NCBI GenBank assembly: GCA_005893365.1
Contig: VBPB01000141.1
Location: 1-10,142 of the forward strand
Length of the DNA stretch: 10,142 bases
Source: Candidatus Eiseniibacteriota bacterium
Lineage (GTDB): Bacteria > Eisenbacteria > RBG-16-71-46
Direction: 5' to 3'
The position numbers and the translations under genes are program-made. Below the pieces are notes generated by a model. It was not told where the DNA came from. It saw only the letters and a list, made by a program, of their open reading frames with translations, and ran no database searches. Shown piece after piece: positions 1 to 7,440 of this stretch (position 1 is the stretch's first letter; each line of letters starts with the position of its first letter).

Positions 1-2345
1 TTGCCATATTTCTTCAGAGGTAAATGCCAGGATGGGCGACGCGGCAATGGCTAGGTCGTGCAAGACCCGCCAAAGCACCGTCTGCACCGACCTCCTCCCG
101 GGATCAGATGCTGCCAAGACGTATAGACGATCCTTGGCGACATCGAGGTACACAGCAGAAAGATCCTCGACGCAGATCTTGAGGATGTCGTCCGCAACAC
201 GGTGGAACTCGAAGCGCCGGTAGGCTTGCTCGACCCGGAGCATCGTGGCTCGAAAGTGGTCAAGAAACGCCAAGTCGACACGCGTGAGCTCATCTTCTCG
301 GACGGCGTCGGCGAGGGAGAAGTCGCTCAGGTTCCCGAGCAGGAAGCGGAACGTGTTCCGCACCTTCCGATACGCGTCGGCGACCCGCTGCAGGATCTCG
401 TCCCCGACCCGCACATCGCTGCGCCAGTCGGCGGCCATCGCCCACCACCGGACGATGTCGGCGCCGGACCTGGCGACCACCTCGCCGGGCGCCATGACGT
501 TGCCCAAGGACTTGTGCATCGCCCGTCCGGTGGCGTCCAGCACCCAGCCGTGCGTGAGCACGTCGGTGTAGGGCGCGCGCCCGGAGGCGCCGATGCCGAC
601 CATCAGCGAGGAGTTGAACCAACCGCGGTGCTGGTCGGGCCCCTCGAAGTAGAGCACCCGGCCGTCCTCGGCCAGGGCGCGCGCCCAGGCCTCGCGCAGC
701 GTGGGATGGGTGACCTGGATGGCGCGGTGGGTGGATCCCGAATCGAACCACACCCGGCCTGGCCGCAATGGCGGCAGGTCGCCTGGGGCGGCAGGAAGCG
801 CTCGACCGGCAGCTGGTACCAGGCGTCGGAGCCCTGCTCGCGCGTGAGGGCGGCCGCCGTAGCCATCACCCGGGGGTCGAGCTCCGCCTCGCCGCACGCC
901 TCGCAGTAGAGGGCGGGGATGCCCACCCCCCACGAGCGCTGGCGCGAGAGGCACCAGTCCGGGCGCAGGCGCACCGCGTCGCGGATGCGGTTCTGCGAGC
1001 TGGGCGGCTCCCAGCGCACGTCGCGCTCGATCGCCGCGAGGGCGTGGTCGCGGTGCCCGTCGTGGTCGATGATCATGAACCACTGCTGGGTGGCCCGGAA
1101 GATGACCGGCTTGCGGCAACGCCAGCAGTGCGGGTAGGCGTGGGTCAGCGTGCCCTCGGCGACCAGGCGATCCTGGTCCCGGAGCCGGGCGATGATCTCG
1201 CGGTTGAGCTCGGGCTCGATCACGCTGCGGCCCACGAACGGCTCGGCGCCCGCGGTGAAGCGGCCGGCCTCGTCCACCGGGCAGGCGACCTCGAGCCCGG
1301 CGCGCTGGCCGACGGCGAAGTCCTCCTTGCCGTGGCCGGGGGCGGTGTGGACGATGCCGGTGCCGTCCCCCATGCTCACGAACGGCGTGCCGTCCACGAT
1401 CGGCGAGTCGTTGCCCCACGGTCCCTCGAAGACCAGGCCGATCAGGTCCCGGCCCTTGAGACGGCGCCCGGTCTCGGTCCCGCTCCATCCGGCCGCCTCG
1501 CTCACCGGCGCCAGCCTCGGCGCCGCCAGCAGGTAGCGCTGCTCGCCCACGGCGACGACGGTGTACTCGGCCTCGGGATCCACCATCAGGCCCCGATTCG
1601 CGGGCAGCGTCCAGGGCGTGGTCGTCCAGGCCAGCGCCCGCACCGGTCCCAAGGCCGACGCGGGCAGGCCGGCGAGCACGCCCTGCGGGTCCTGCTTGAG
1701 CGGGAACGCCACGACGATCGAGGGCGACGGGTCGTCCTGGTACTCGATCTCGGCCTCGGCCAGCGCCGTCCGGTCGGTCGGGCACCAGTGGATGGACCGC
1801 AGGCCCCGCTGGATGTAGCCGCGTCCGGCCAGCACCGCGAAGGTCTCGAGGATCTCGGCCTCGAAGCCCTTGTCCATGGTGAGGTAGGGATGCTCCCACT
1901 CGCCCCAGACGCCGAGGCGCTCGAACTCCTCGCGCTGGATCGCCACCCAGCGGGCCGCGAACTCACGGCAGCGTGGCCGCAGGGCCAGACGATCGGGGGT
2001 GCCGCCCTCCTTGCGCAGTTCCTTGGTCACCTCGGTCTCGATCGGCATGCCGTGGTTGTCCCAGCCGGGCACGTAGGGCGAATCGAAGCCGAGCAGGGAG
2101 GCGCTGCGCACCACCGCGTCCTTCCAGATCTTGTTGGCCGCGGTCCCCATGTGGAGGTGCCCGTTCGAGTAGGGCGGGCCGTCGTGGAGCAGCGCCACCG
2201 GGCGACCCCGGCGCGCCTCGCGCAGCTTGCGGTAGAGGCCGCGCTCGCGCCACCAGCCGACCCGCTCGGGCTCCCGGCGTGGCAGGTCGCCCTTCATCGG
2301 GAAGTCGGTCTGCGGGAGATTGAGCGTGTCGCGATAGCCGGCCAT
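1..2345 (-). CDS. ileS: Isoleucyl-tRNA synthetase, frame disrupted at ~755, C-terminus off window
   Basis: Cytoplasmic class Ia enzyme that charges tRNA-Ile with isoleucine. The start is the ATG at 2345, preceded by GGAGG five bases upstream; the N-terminus MAGYRDTLNLPQTDFP is typical of IleRS. The catalytic HIGH motif is HLHMG (residues 63-67). It is followed by GWDNHGMPIE (94-103), the editing-domain motifs TTTPWTLPAN (241-250) and GTGIVHTAPGHGKEDF (328-343), and SRQRSWGVGIP (467-477). Two CxxC pairs (C481/C484, C524/C527) look like a zinc-binding insert. After residue ~530 the frame changes. The other frame is open from 753 to 1 and begins VWFDSGSTHRAIQ, then FEGPDQHRGWFNSSLM, a KMSKS-equivalent AMHKSLGN (522-499), the anticodon-binding domain, and SPILAFTSEEIWQ at the edge. 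About ten residues usually found before VWFDSGS are absent, so a deletion of 3n+1 bases is likelier than a single-base slip. About 780 codons are visible; the family is usually 900-1050 residues. Expression is probably controlled by the T-box upstream. Identity is certain; whether the product is functional is not. Confidence 0.95.
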
Positions 2346-2373
2346 CGATGCCTCCGGTTGCGGTGGTCCCCAG

Positions 2374-2413
2374 AAAAAAACGAATCGCCCCATCGGTCTC
2401 GACCGTTGGGGCG
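2374..2413 (-). terminator. Attenuator terminator of the ileS T-box
   Basis: On the minus strand, CGCCCCA-A-CGGT, loop CGAG, ACCG-A-TGGGGCG (2413-2386) forms an 11-bp stem with one A/A mismatch. It is followed by ATTCG and seven consecutive T (2380-2374), a classic intrinsic terminator. It ends about 29 bases before the ileS start codon and shares bases 2413-2405 with the antiterminator, so it forms when the tRNA is charged. Confidence 0.95.
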
Positions 2414-2436
2414 ACGAGGTCGCGGTACCACCCAAC
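2405..2436 (-). promoter_or_regulatory. T-box antiterminator helix
   Basis: Read on the minus strand, GTTGGG (2436-2431) pairs perfectly with CCCAAC (2410-2405), and GCGAC (2423-2419) pairs with GTCGC (2415-2411) across a CTC loop. The 5' strand carries a seven-base bulge, TGGTACC (2430-2424). In T-boxes the UGGN of this bulge pairs with the free NCCA end of uncharged tRNA. The 3' half is also the 5' arm of the terminator, so the two helices exclude each other. Confidence 0.93.
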
Positions 2437-2701
2437 TTCGCGAGGGCGCGCGGGCGCCACCGCCTCGGGGAACCGTGCTTCCGCCGGCTCCAGCCCGCTC
2501 TCGGGGGGCGACCGTCCGAATCTACTCCGGCGCGACGAGCGACCCCATGGGGTCCTGGGAGCGCGGCGGCGCCGTTTCGGTCGGCGGCTCGGGGGTGATC
2601 TTCCGCGGGCGGGTTGGCACCGGGCTCACACCGTCCCCGGCTCGCTGATTGCGCGCCGCACGCGTACGCGTCCCCGTCACAGCCTTGACGCTACCGGCGG
2701 G

Positions 2702-2730
2702 ACGATGGCATGGCGCCCCAAGGCCGTCAA
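2702..2730 (-). promoter_or_regulatory. Candidate sigma-70-type promoter for the ileS leader
   Basis: The -35 element TTGACG (2730-2725; 5 of 6 consensus bases) is followed by a 17-base spacer and CATCGT (2707-2702; matches A2, T3 and T6 of TATAAT). Transcription would start near 2695, just before Stem I of the T-box begins at about 2685. The position is what makes this convincing; the -10 box alone is weak. Confidence 0.45.
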
Positions 2731-2775
2731 GCCGCCGCGCGACCGGGCGCCGGACGCCGCGGGATCGCGTGGGGG

Positions 2776-2827
2776 TGGCGCGGAGGGATGGTGCGGAGGG
2801 AGGGCGCGGAGGGAGGGCGGCGAGGGC
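2776..2827 (+). repeat. 13-bp tandem repeat with G-quadruplex motif
   Basis: Four adjacent 13-bp units read on the plus strand: tggcgcggaggga (2776-2788), tggtgcggaggga (2789-2801), gggcgcggaggga (2802-2814) and a diverged gggcggcgagggc (2815-2827). The first three differ at only two positions. The array lies 9 bases past the stop codon of the PilX-like gene. Bases 2798-2817 have the form G3-A-G3-N6-G3-A-G3, a perfect canonical G-quadruplex pattern on the template strand of the pilin operon. No poly-U terminator was found between the operon and the ileS promoter. Confidence 0.85.
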
Positions 2828-2836
2828 TAGGCCGGC

Positions 2837-4066
2837 TCAGTTGGTCTCGCGCCAGGAGAGGGTCACGAACCGACCCCCGTACTTGGCGATGTTCTGCGAG
2901 ATCGCGGCCGAGCTGTAGAGCACGGTGCAGTCGCCGTTGGCGATCTTGATGCGGGTCTGGCCCTTGACCATGATGCCGCCCAGGATCCAGCAGGTGCCGT
3001 TGATGTCGAGGTTGCCTTCGATGTAGATCAAGCCGCGATAGATGAAGTTGCCGTTGATGGCGAGGTTGCCGTCCACGTAGAGCATGCCGTCGCCGGTGCC
3101 CCCGGTGTACTTGAAGTCCCCGCTCATGTCCTGGGTCGCGTTGTTGTTGTCGAGGTAGTAGACCCCCTGCGGGTTCTGCGGCTCGGAGGCGAGCGGCGAG
3201 CCGATCCAGGAGAAGAACTCCGCCTGGCCCATGCCGAGCGTCTCCCACGGTCCGGCCGGGAATCCCGGCTGATTGGGGGCGTTGGGGACGGGGGACCCGG
3301 TCTGGACGGCGGAGCCCTGGCTGGTGATGCTGTTGGAGCTCCATCCGCCGGGGAGGTCCCCGAAGCCGACCTCGTAGGTGTTGCAGGGCGGCCGCCCCTT
3401 GGTGCCGGGCGGCGTGTCGAGGCTGTGGTTGTAGCCGCAGATCGCGGAGTTGCCCGAGAAGTCGATGCCCTGCTGCGCCGCCAGCGCCGCCGACGCCAGC
3501 ACGTCGATCGGCTTCTGGATGACCTCGGCGGTGATGCGCCGGAAGGCCGGGCCTTGGCGGCCGGTGCTGGTGACGATGAAGATGGGGAAGCCGGACGTGG
3601 TCTGGACCGCCGGGTTCCTGTCGGGATCGTAGCGGTAGATGACGGTCCGGGCGGCGTCGGTCTTGTAGCGCACGGTGAGGGCGCTGTCCGACTTGCCCAG
3701 CGTCGTGTAGTTGAGCCAGTCCCCGGCCGGCTGACGGGTGGCCAGCGCGATCGAGTCGGTGCCGAGCACCGGGACCTTGCCGGGCACCGTGTTGAAGATC
3801 TGGGCGACCTGCCGGGGGTTGGCGTTGGTGGGGATGTCGCCGGCGCGGATGCGCGAGACGGCCTCCGCGATCCCGGCCTCGGCGATGTCGAGCGCCTGGA
3901 TCTCCATCTTCCCGTGCGATCCGATCTTGGTGTTCACGTTGATCGAGGTGAGCAGCGTCGCCGCCACCAGCGAGATGACGATCAGCACCAGCAGCGCCAT
4001 CACCAGGGCGATGCCGCGCTCGTCGCGTCCCGGCCGCGGCCGGGTGGAGCGGGGCGTGGCGGTCAT
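2837..4066 (-). CDS. PilX-like minor pilin with beta-helix-like C-terminus
   Basis: A 409-residue membrane-anchored protein of the type IV pilus minor pilin group. I place its start at the ATG at 4066, which overlaps the corrected stop of the upstream PilW-like gene as ATGA. There is no Shine-Dalgarno, so translation is probably coupled. The leader ends RDERG (14-18) and is followed by IALVMALLVLIVISLVAATLL, a transmembrane helix of the PilX N-terminal type, lacking the Glu at +5 as PilX proteins commonly do. AEAGIAEAV then follows, typical of the family. The last ~110 residues repeat short strands around NG/DG turns (for example YVDGNLAINGNFIYRGLIYIEGNLDING, here shown only as YVDGNLAING and IEGNLDING), which suggests a right-handed beta-helix. 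Cysteines near residues 217 and 234 could pair. The frame is clean throughout. In the raw sequence it is fused in frame to the preceding gene by that gene's frameshift. PilX-like assignment rests on the N-terminus and operon position; the C-terminal fold is inference. Confidence 0.85.
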   Translation of the reverse strand: MTATPRSTRPRPGRDERGIALVMALLVLIVISLVAATLLTSINVNTKIGSHGKMEIQALDIAEAGIAEAVSRIRAGDIPTNANPRQVAQIFNTVPGKVPVLGTDSIALATRQPAGDWLNYTTLGKSDSALTVRYKTDAARTVIYRYDPDRNPAVQTTSGFPIFIVTSTGRQGPAFRRITAEVIQKPIDVLASAALAAQQGIDFSGNSAICGYNHSLDTPPGTKGRPPCNTYEVGFGDLPGGWSSNSITSQGSAVQTGSPVPNAPNQPGFPAGPWETLGMGQAEFFSWIGSPLASEPQNPQGVYYLDNNNATQDMSGDFKYTGGTGDGMLYVDGNLAINGNFIYRGLIYIEGNLDINGTCWILGGIMVKGQTRIKIANGDCTVLYSSAAISQNIAKYGGRFVTLSWRETN

Positions 4067-7012
4067 CGGACGTACACGACCAGCGCGCCGGTGCTCGCCG
4101 ACATCTTGACGCCGGTGGCCAGATCCCTGAGGTAGGGCGGGCCCGGGAGCGCGGGCTTCACGCCGTAGGACGTTGCCGCCCGAGGGGTCGTTCCCGGAGG
4201 CGGGGATGAGGCCGGAGTCACAGAAGTAGATCCGCACCCCACCCAGGTAGTTGCTCAGGTCGCTCCGGTATCCGACCGCGAGGTCGCCGCGGCTCGAGCC
4301 GCCGAAATCGGCGGTGACCAGGCTGGTCACGATCCCCGGAGCCACGACGTCGCGGTCGAACGAGAACGACCATGTGCCGGTCACGGTGCGGTTGTCCCAC
4401 TGCTGCAGGTGGCCCGAGTTCGAGCTCCGCTGCGTGCCGAGGACGACGTCCTGCTTCCCGTCGCCGTCGATGTCGAAACAGGCGAGCGAGGTGACGGCGT
4501 CCTGCGGCAGGCTGTAGCCGGCGCGAAAGACGAAGCGGGCCCCGTTGGCCCTGCTGGTGTTCTTGAAGAACAGGAGCTGGCCGCTGTAGGTGCCGTTCTT
4601 GGTCCCGACCACGAGGTCCTTGACGCCGTCCCCGTTGAAGTCCGCCAGGGCCATGGCGGTGACCTCTCCCAGCGCGTTGCCGGGGATCGCTCCGCTGGGC
4701 GGGTAGACCTCCTGCCGGCCGAAGATCGGCGAGGCGAGATCGTTGTTCTGCCATATCTCGATCGTGCCCTGGTTGGCCGTGGGCGACTTGGTGCCGACGA
4801 TCAGGTCGGGCATCGCGCCCCCCGCGCAGTCGAAGGAGAGGATGGCCTGCACGTCGCCCAGGTCCTGGGTACGGTACGAGAGGCTGGCACTGGTCGGCAG
4901 GTAGCCTTCGTTGTTGTTGCTGTTCTGGTTCAGCCAGACGAAGAAATTGCCGCCGGTCGCGTTCTTGGTGCCGGTCGCGATGTCGGGGCGCACCCGGAAG
5001 GTGGTCGTGTTGTCGAGCGTGTCCACCGCGAGGCACATCACGGCCGACTGGGCGGTGTAGCTGCGCGACGGGGCGGCGTCGAAGAGCGGCGTGTTGTCGT
5101 ACTGGTTGAACCACGTCATGATCTGGTCCGCGCCGGTCGCGTCGGCCCCCAGGACGAGATCGACGTCCTGGCGGGCGTTCTCGGTGTGGCTGCCGTTCCA
5201 GTCGCCCTCCATCAGATCGGCGCTCGCCAGGCTCAGCACGCGGCTGGTGTTGAGGGTGATGACCTGGTAGCTGCTCTCGCCGAAGTTGTTGCTGGCGATG
5301 GTCTGCCCGGGGTTGAGGAAGAACGGACCGATGCTCGTGCTGCTGGTCGGGAAGAAGCCGGGCTTGACGATGCTCATGAGGTAGTAGGGGAGCGCCGGAG
5401 ACTGCACCGACGGGACGTCGATGCTGTAGTCGCCGCTGCCGTCGCTGTAGGCCCAGCCGAGCACGGTCGAGCCGGCGTCGCGCGTCACCCCCACCCACAC
5501 GCCCTGGAGCCCCGACTCGCCCGCGTCGAGCACGCCGTTGCGGTTGTTGTCCGTGAACACCTTGCCCTGCACGGTGCCCTTGGCGGCCTTCGTGAACCCG
5601 AAGCTGAACGAGGCCGAGCCGCCCGCGGTCATCGTCCCGGACACCGGGTTCGGGGTCGTGGCGGTGAAGGAATCGGGGGCCGCCGCGGTGAGCGTGTAGG
5701 CGCCCACCGAGGCGAAGTTGACCACGGTGCCGGCGTTGTCGGTGTACTCGACGTCCGGCCCGGGGCTGAGCGTCATCTTGGTCACGGCGAGCGGCGTGTC
5801 GCCGGCGTTGTAGACGCCGTCTCCGTTCACGTCGTTGTAGGTGAACGAGGAGACCCACCCGCCGGCCCGCATGGTGTCGGCGAACGAGTGCGAGACCGCC
5901 GGGCCGACGCTCACCACGAAGCTGTCGGGCGCGGTCAGGACCCCGTAGCCGGGGGGCGGGTTGTGGCGCAGGGTGTAGGTGCCCGCCTCGACGCGGAACA
6001 GGAAGTTGCCGCCCACGTCGGTGGACGTGGCCAGGGGCCCGAGCCGCACCGTGGCGCTGCCGACGCCGGGCTCGCCGGCGTTGCGGGTCCCGTTCTTGTC
6101 GAGGTCGTTGAAGATCGTGCCGTCCACCGCGTAGGTGGTGGAGCCGAAGTTGGGCGTGTTGCGCATCGAGCTGATCTCGCTGCGCAGGCTGGTGACGGCG
6201 TACTTGCCCTTGACGTCGGCGTCGGCGCTGCCGGCACTGACGTTGAGCACCACGCGAGCGATGTTGGCGAGTTGCGCCGCGGGCACCGGCCCACCCGACC
6301 AGTTCCACGGCGTCGAGCTGTTCTGCATGTAGACCTGGAACATCGGCGCCACGCCGTTCTGCGACGGCCGCTGGACCAGGGCGATGCGGTCGGTGGTGCC
6401 GCCGTTGTTCCCGGCCACGTTCCCAGTCGAATCGCCGTACACCTGGCGGAGGAGCACGTAATCGTTCGGGTTCGGCGTGCGCTGCGCGTCCAACCCGTTC
6501 GGCACCGTCCAGTCGCTCGCGTTCACCGCGCCGTCGTTGTTGGCGTCGAGCGTCCAGCGGACGACCTCGGCGCCGCGGCGGTACTTGATCGGCGGCTGCC
6601 AGGCGGTGCCGTTGAGCTGGAACGGTCGCGGCAGGCCGTCGGGCCGGTAGGCCTGCGGGATGCCCATGGGATGCCCGGGCAGCGAGTCCGGCCACGGCGA
6701 CATGTCGGCGTTGATGAGCACGGTCAGCGAGTCGACATAGGCGATCGGGGGCTGGGGCAGGGCGGTCCAGTCGAGATCGGCGCCGTAGCCGGCGCTGCGC
6801 AGGTCGCGCGCCATCATGTCCATGGCGATGCGCGCCCCCTGCGTGGACTCGACCTGGTTCGTCGTCGCCGCCTTGCTGCGCTGGGCGGAGTACATGACCG
6901 TCATGAGGACGATCATCACCGTCGCCAGCACGGTGAGCGTGATCAGCATCTCGACCAGCGAGAAGCCGCGGCGCGCGGATGGGATCGGGTTCGGGACCCG
7001 TCGGCTCGACAT
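4063..7012 (-). CDS. PilW-like minor pilin with SdrD-B-like modules and FG-GAP propeller (frameshifted near 3' end)
   Basis: The start is the ATG at 7012, three bases after the PilV-like stop, with GAGG nine bases upstream. The 16-residue leader ends RRG|FSLVE, a textbook prepilin peptidase site with Glu at +5, followed by a hydrophobic helix to ~40. Residues ~45-290 resemble PilW (RIAMDMMARDLRSAGYG) and include an EF-hand-like LDANNDGAVNASDW (155-168). Three SdrD-B-like Ig modules start near 293, 384 and 479, each with a Ca-loop: DLDKNGTRNAGE, DVNGDGVYNAGD, DNNRNGVLDAGE. Six FG-GAP-type repeats follow near 595, 657, 720, 784, 840 and 895 (DFNGDGVKDLVVG and DIDGDGKQDVVLG are the clearest), probably one beta-propeller. 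After ~residue 940 the sense moves to another frame, giving TSYGVKPALPGPPYL then LVVYVR and TGA at 4065-4063. Removing one base yields 982 residues. Ordinary PilW is about 200-350 residues, so most of this is an added extracellular head. I infer a pilus-tip adhesin or sensor, perhaps replacing PilY1. Confidence 0.88.
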
Positions 7013-7015
7013 GCC

Positions 7016-7435
7016 TTATCGCCTCAGGTAGGTGGTGGCCAGGACCGAGCGGGCGCCCCCGAAGGTCCAGTCCACGGTGACGGTGACCTTCTTCAGGTCT
7101 TCCAGCGGCGCGGGCAAGGTGGTGACGTCGTAGTGCCGGTGCCAGACGCCGCTGGTCCCCAGGTCCTCGGTCGCCGTGCCGGCCGGGTGGCGGCCGACCG
7201 AGAGCAGCGGGTCCGACCAGGGCACGCGGTTCAGGATCTCGAGCTTCTCGTGCGCGTAGTAGCTCCCCGACGTCGCCAGACGGTCCCGCAGCTGGCCCCG
7301 CGCCCCGGCGGGGAACAGCTGCGCGATGGCCAGGATGCCGAGCGACAGCATCACCAGCGCGATCATCAGCTCGACGAGCGTCGTGCCGCGCTCAAAGTCG
7401 CCCCGATGCCGGGGCCTGCGTGCGTCAGGCGTCAT
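7016..7435 (-). CDS. PilV-like type IV pilus minor pilin
   Basis: A 139-residue prepilin-like protein, inner-membrane anchored before incorporation into the pilus. The start at 7435 follows the upstream gene's stop by 5 bp; GAGG overlaps that stop, only three bases from the ATG, so coupling is likely. The leader is 17 residues and ends DFERG, then TTLVELMIALVMLSLGILAIAQLFPAG. The +1 residue is Thr rather than the usual Phe or Met, but Glu at +5 and the PilV-type LMIALVMLSLGILAIAQL helix are typical. The globular part (SYYAHEKLEILNR, then a Trp-containing strand VTVDWTF) is short and fits PilV. It is the second gene of the four-gene set. PilV is the best match by motif and position; a generic type II secretion pseudopilin (GspI) would look similar at the N-terminus. 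Confidence 0.85.
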   Translation of the reverse strand: MTPDARRPRHRGDFERGTTLVELMIALVMLSLGILAIAQLFPAGARGQLRDRLATSGSYYAHEKLEILNRVPWSDPLLSVGRHPAGTATEDLGTSGVWHRHYDVTTLPAPLEDLKKVTVTVDWTFGGARSVLATTYLRR

Positions 7436-7440
7436 GGTCC

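Larger units (their letters stand above)
2346..2690 (-). promoter_or_regulatory. T-box riboswitch leader of ileS (Ile AUC specifier)
   Basis: The leader of the ileS transcript, which binds tRNA-Ile and lets transcription continue when the tRNA is uncharged. Nearly every canonical element is visible. The base of Stem I, GGC(T)..GA..GGGG (2684-2672) against CCCC-GAG-CC (2595-2586), resembles the GA/kink-turn motif. The specifier-loop GTA lies at 2667-2664. The AGCGA(G) bulge is at 2646-2641 and the distal loop GGTGTGAGCC at 2632-2623. The specifier context GAAG-ATC-ACCCCCGAG puts the isoleucine codon ATC at 2599-2597 and aligns part by part with the well-studied glyQS leader. Stem II pairs CCGAA (2580-2576) with TTCGG (2520-2516), and CGGCGC with GCGCCG; the GAGTAGA internal loop matches an S-turn. 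The T-box sequence GGGTGGTACCGCG is at 2433-2421. The control is transcriptional, through the antiterminator/terminator pair listed separately. Confidence 0.95.

Noticed and set aside
2541..2554. Perfect 14-bp palindrome gaccccatggggtc as a separate operator
   Set aside because: It sits inside the T-box leader between the two halves of Stem II and is best read as part of that RNA structure.
768..2648. 626-codon open frame on the plus strand
   Set aside because: It lies opposite ileS and the T-box, is rich in Arg/Gly/Ala/His with no recognisable motif, and runs through the T-box structures. High GC makes such antisense frames common.
4172..4200. Programmed ribosomal frameshift site in the PilW-like gene
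   Set aside because: No slippery heptamer, internal Shine-Dalgarno at the right spacing or clear stimulatory hairpin could be recognised, so a simple extra base is the better explanation.
4218..6695. 825-codon alternative frame on the minus strand
   Set aside because: It is extremely Arg/Gln/His/Pro-rich and lies out of frame over the PilW-like gene, whose own frame carries all the domains.
2837..7012. A single genuine 1391-residue PilW-PilX fusion protein
   Set aside because: The joining segment is Arg/Pro-rich nonsense, the other frame gives a sensible end with an ATGA overlap, and a second prepilin-type helix in the middle of one chain is implausible.
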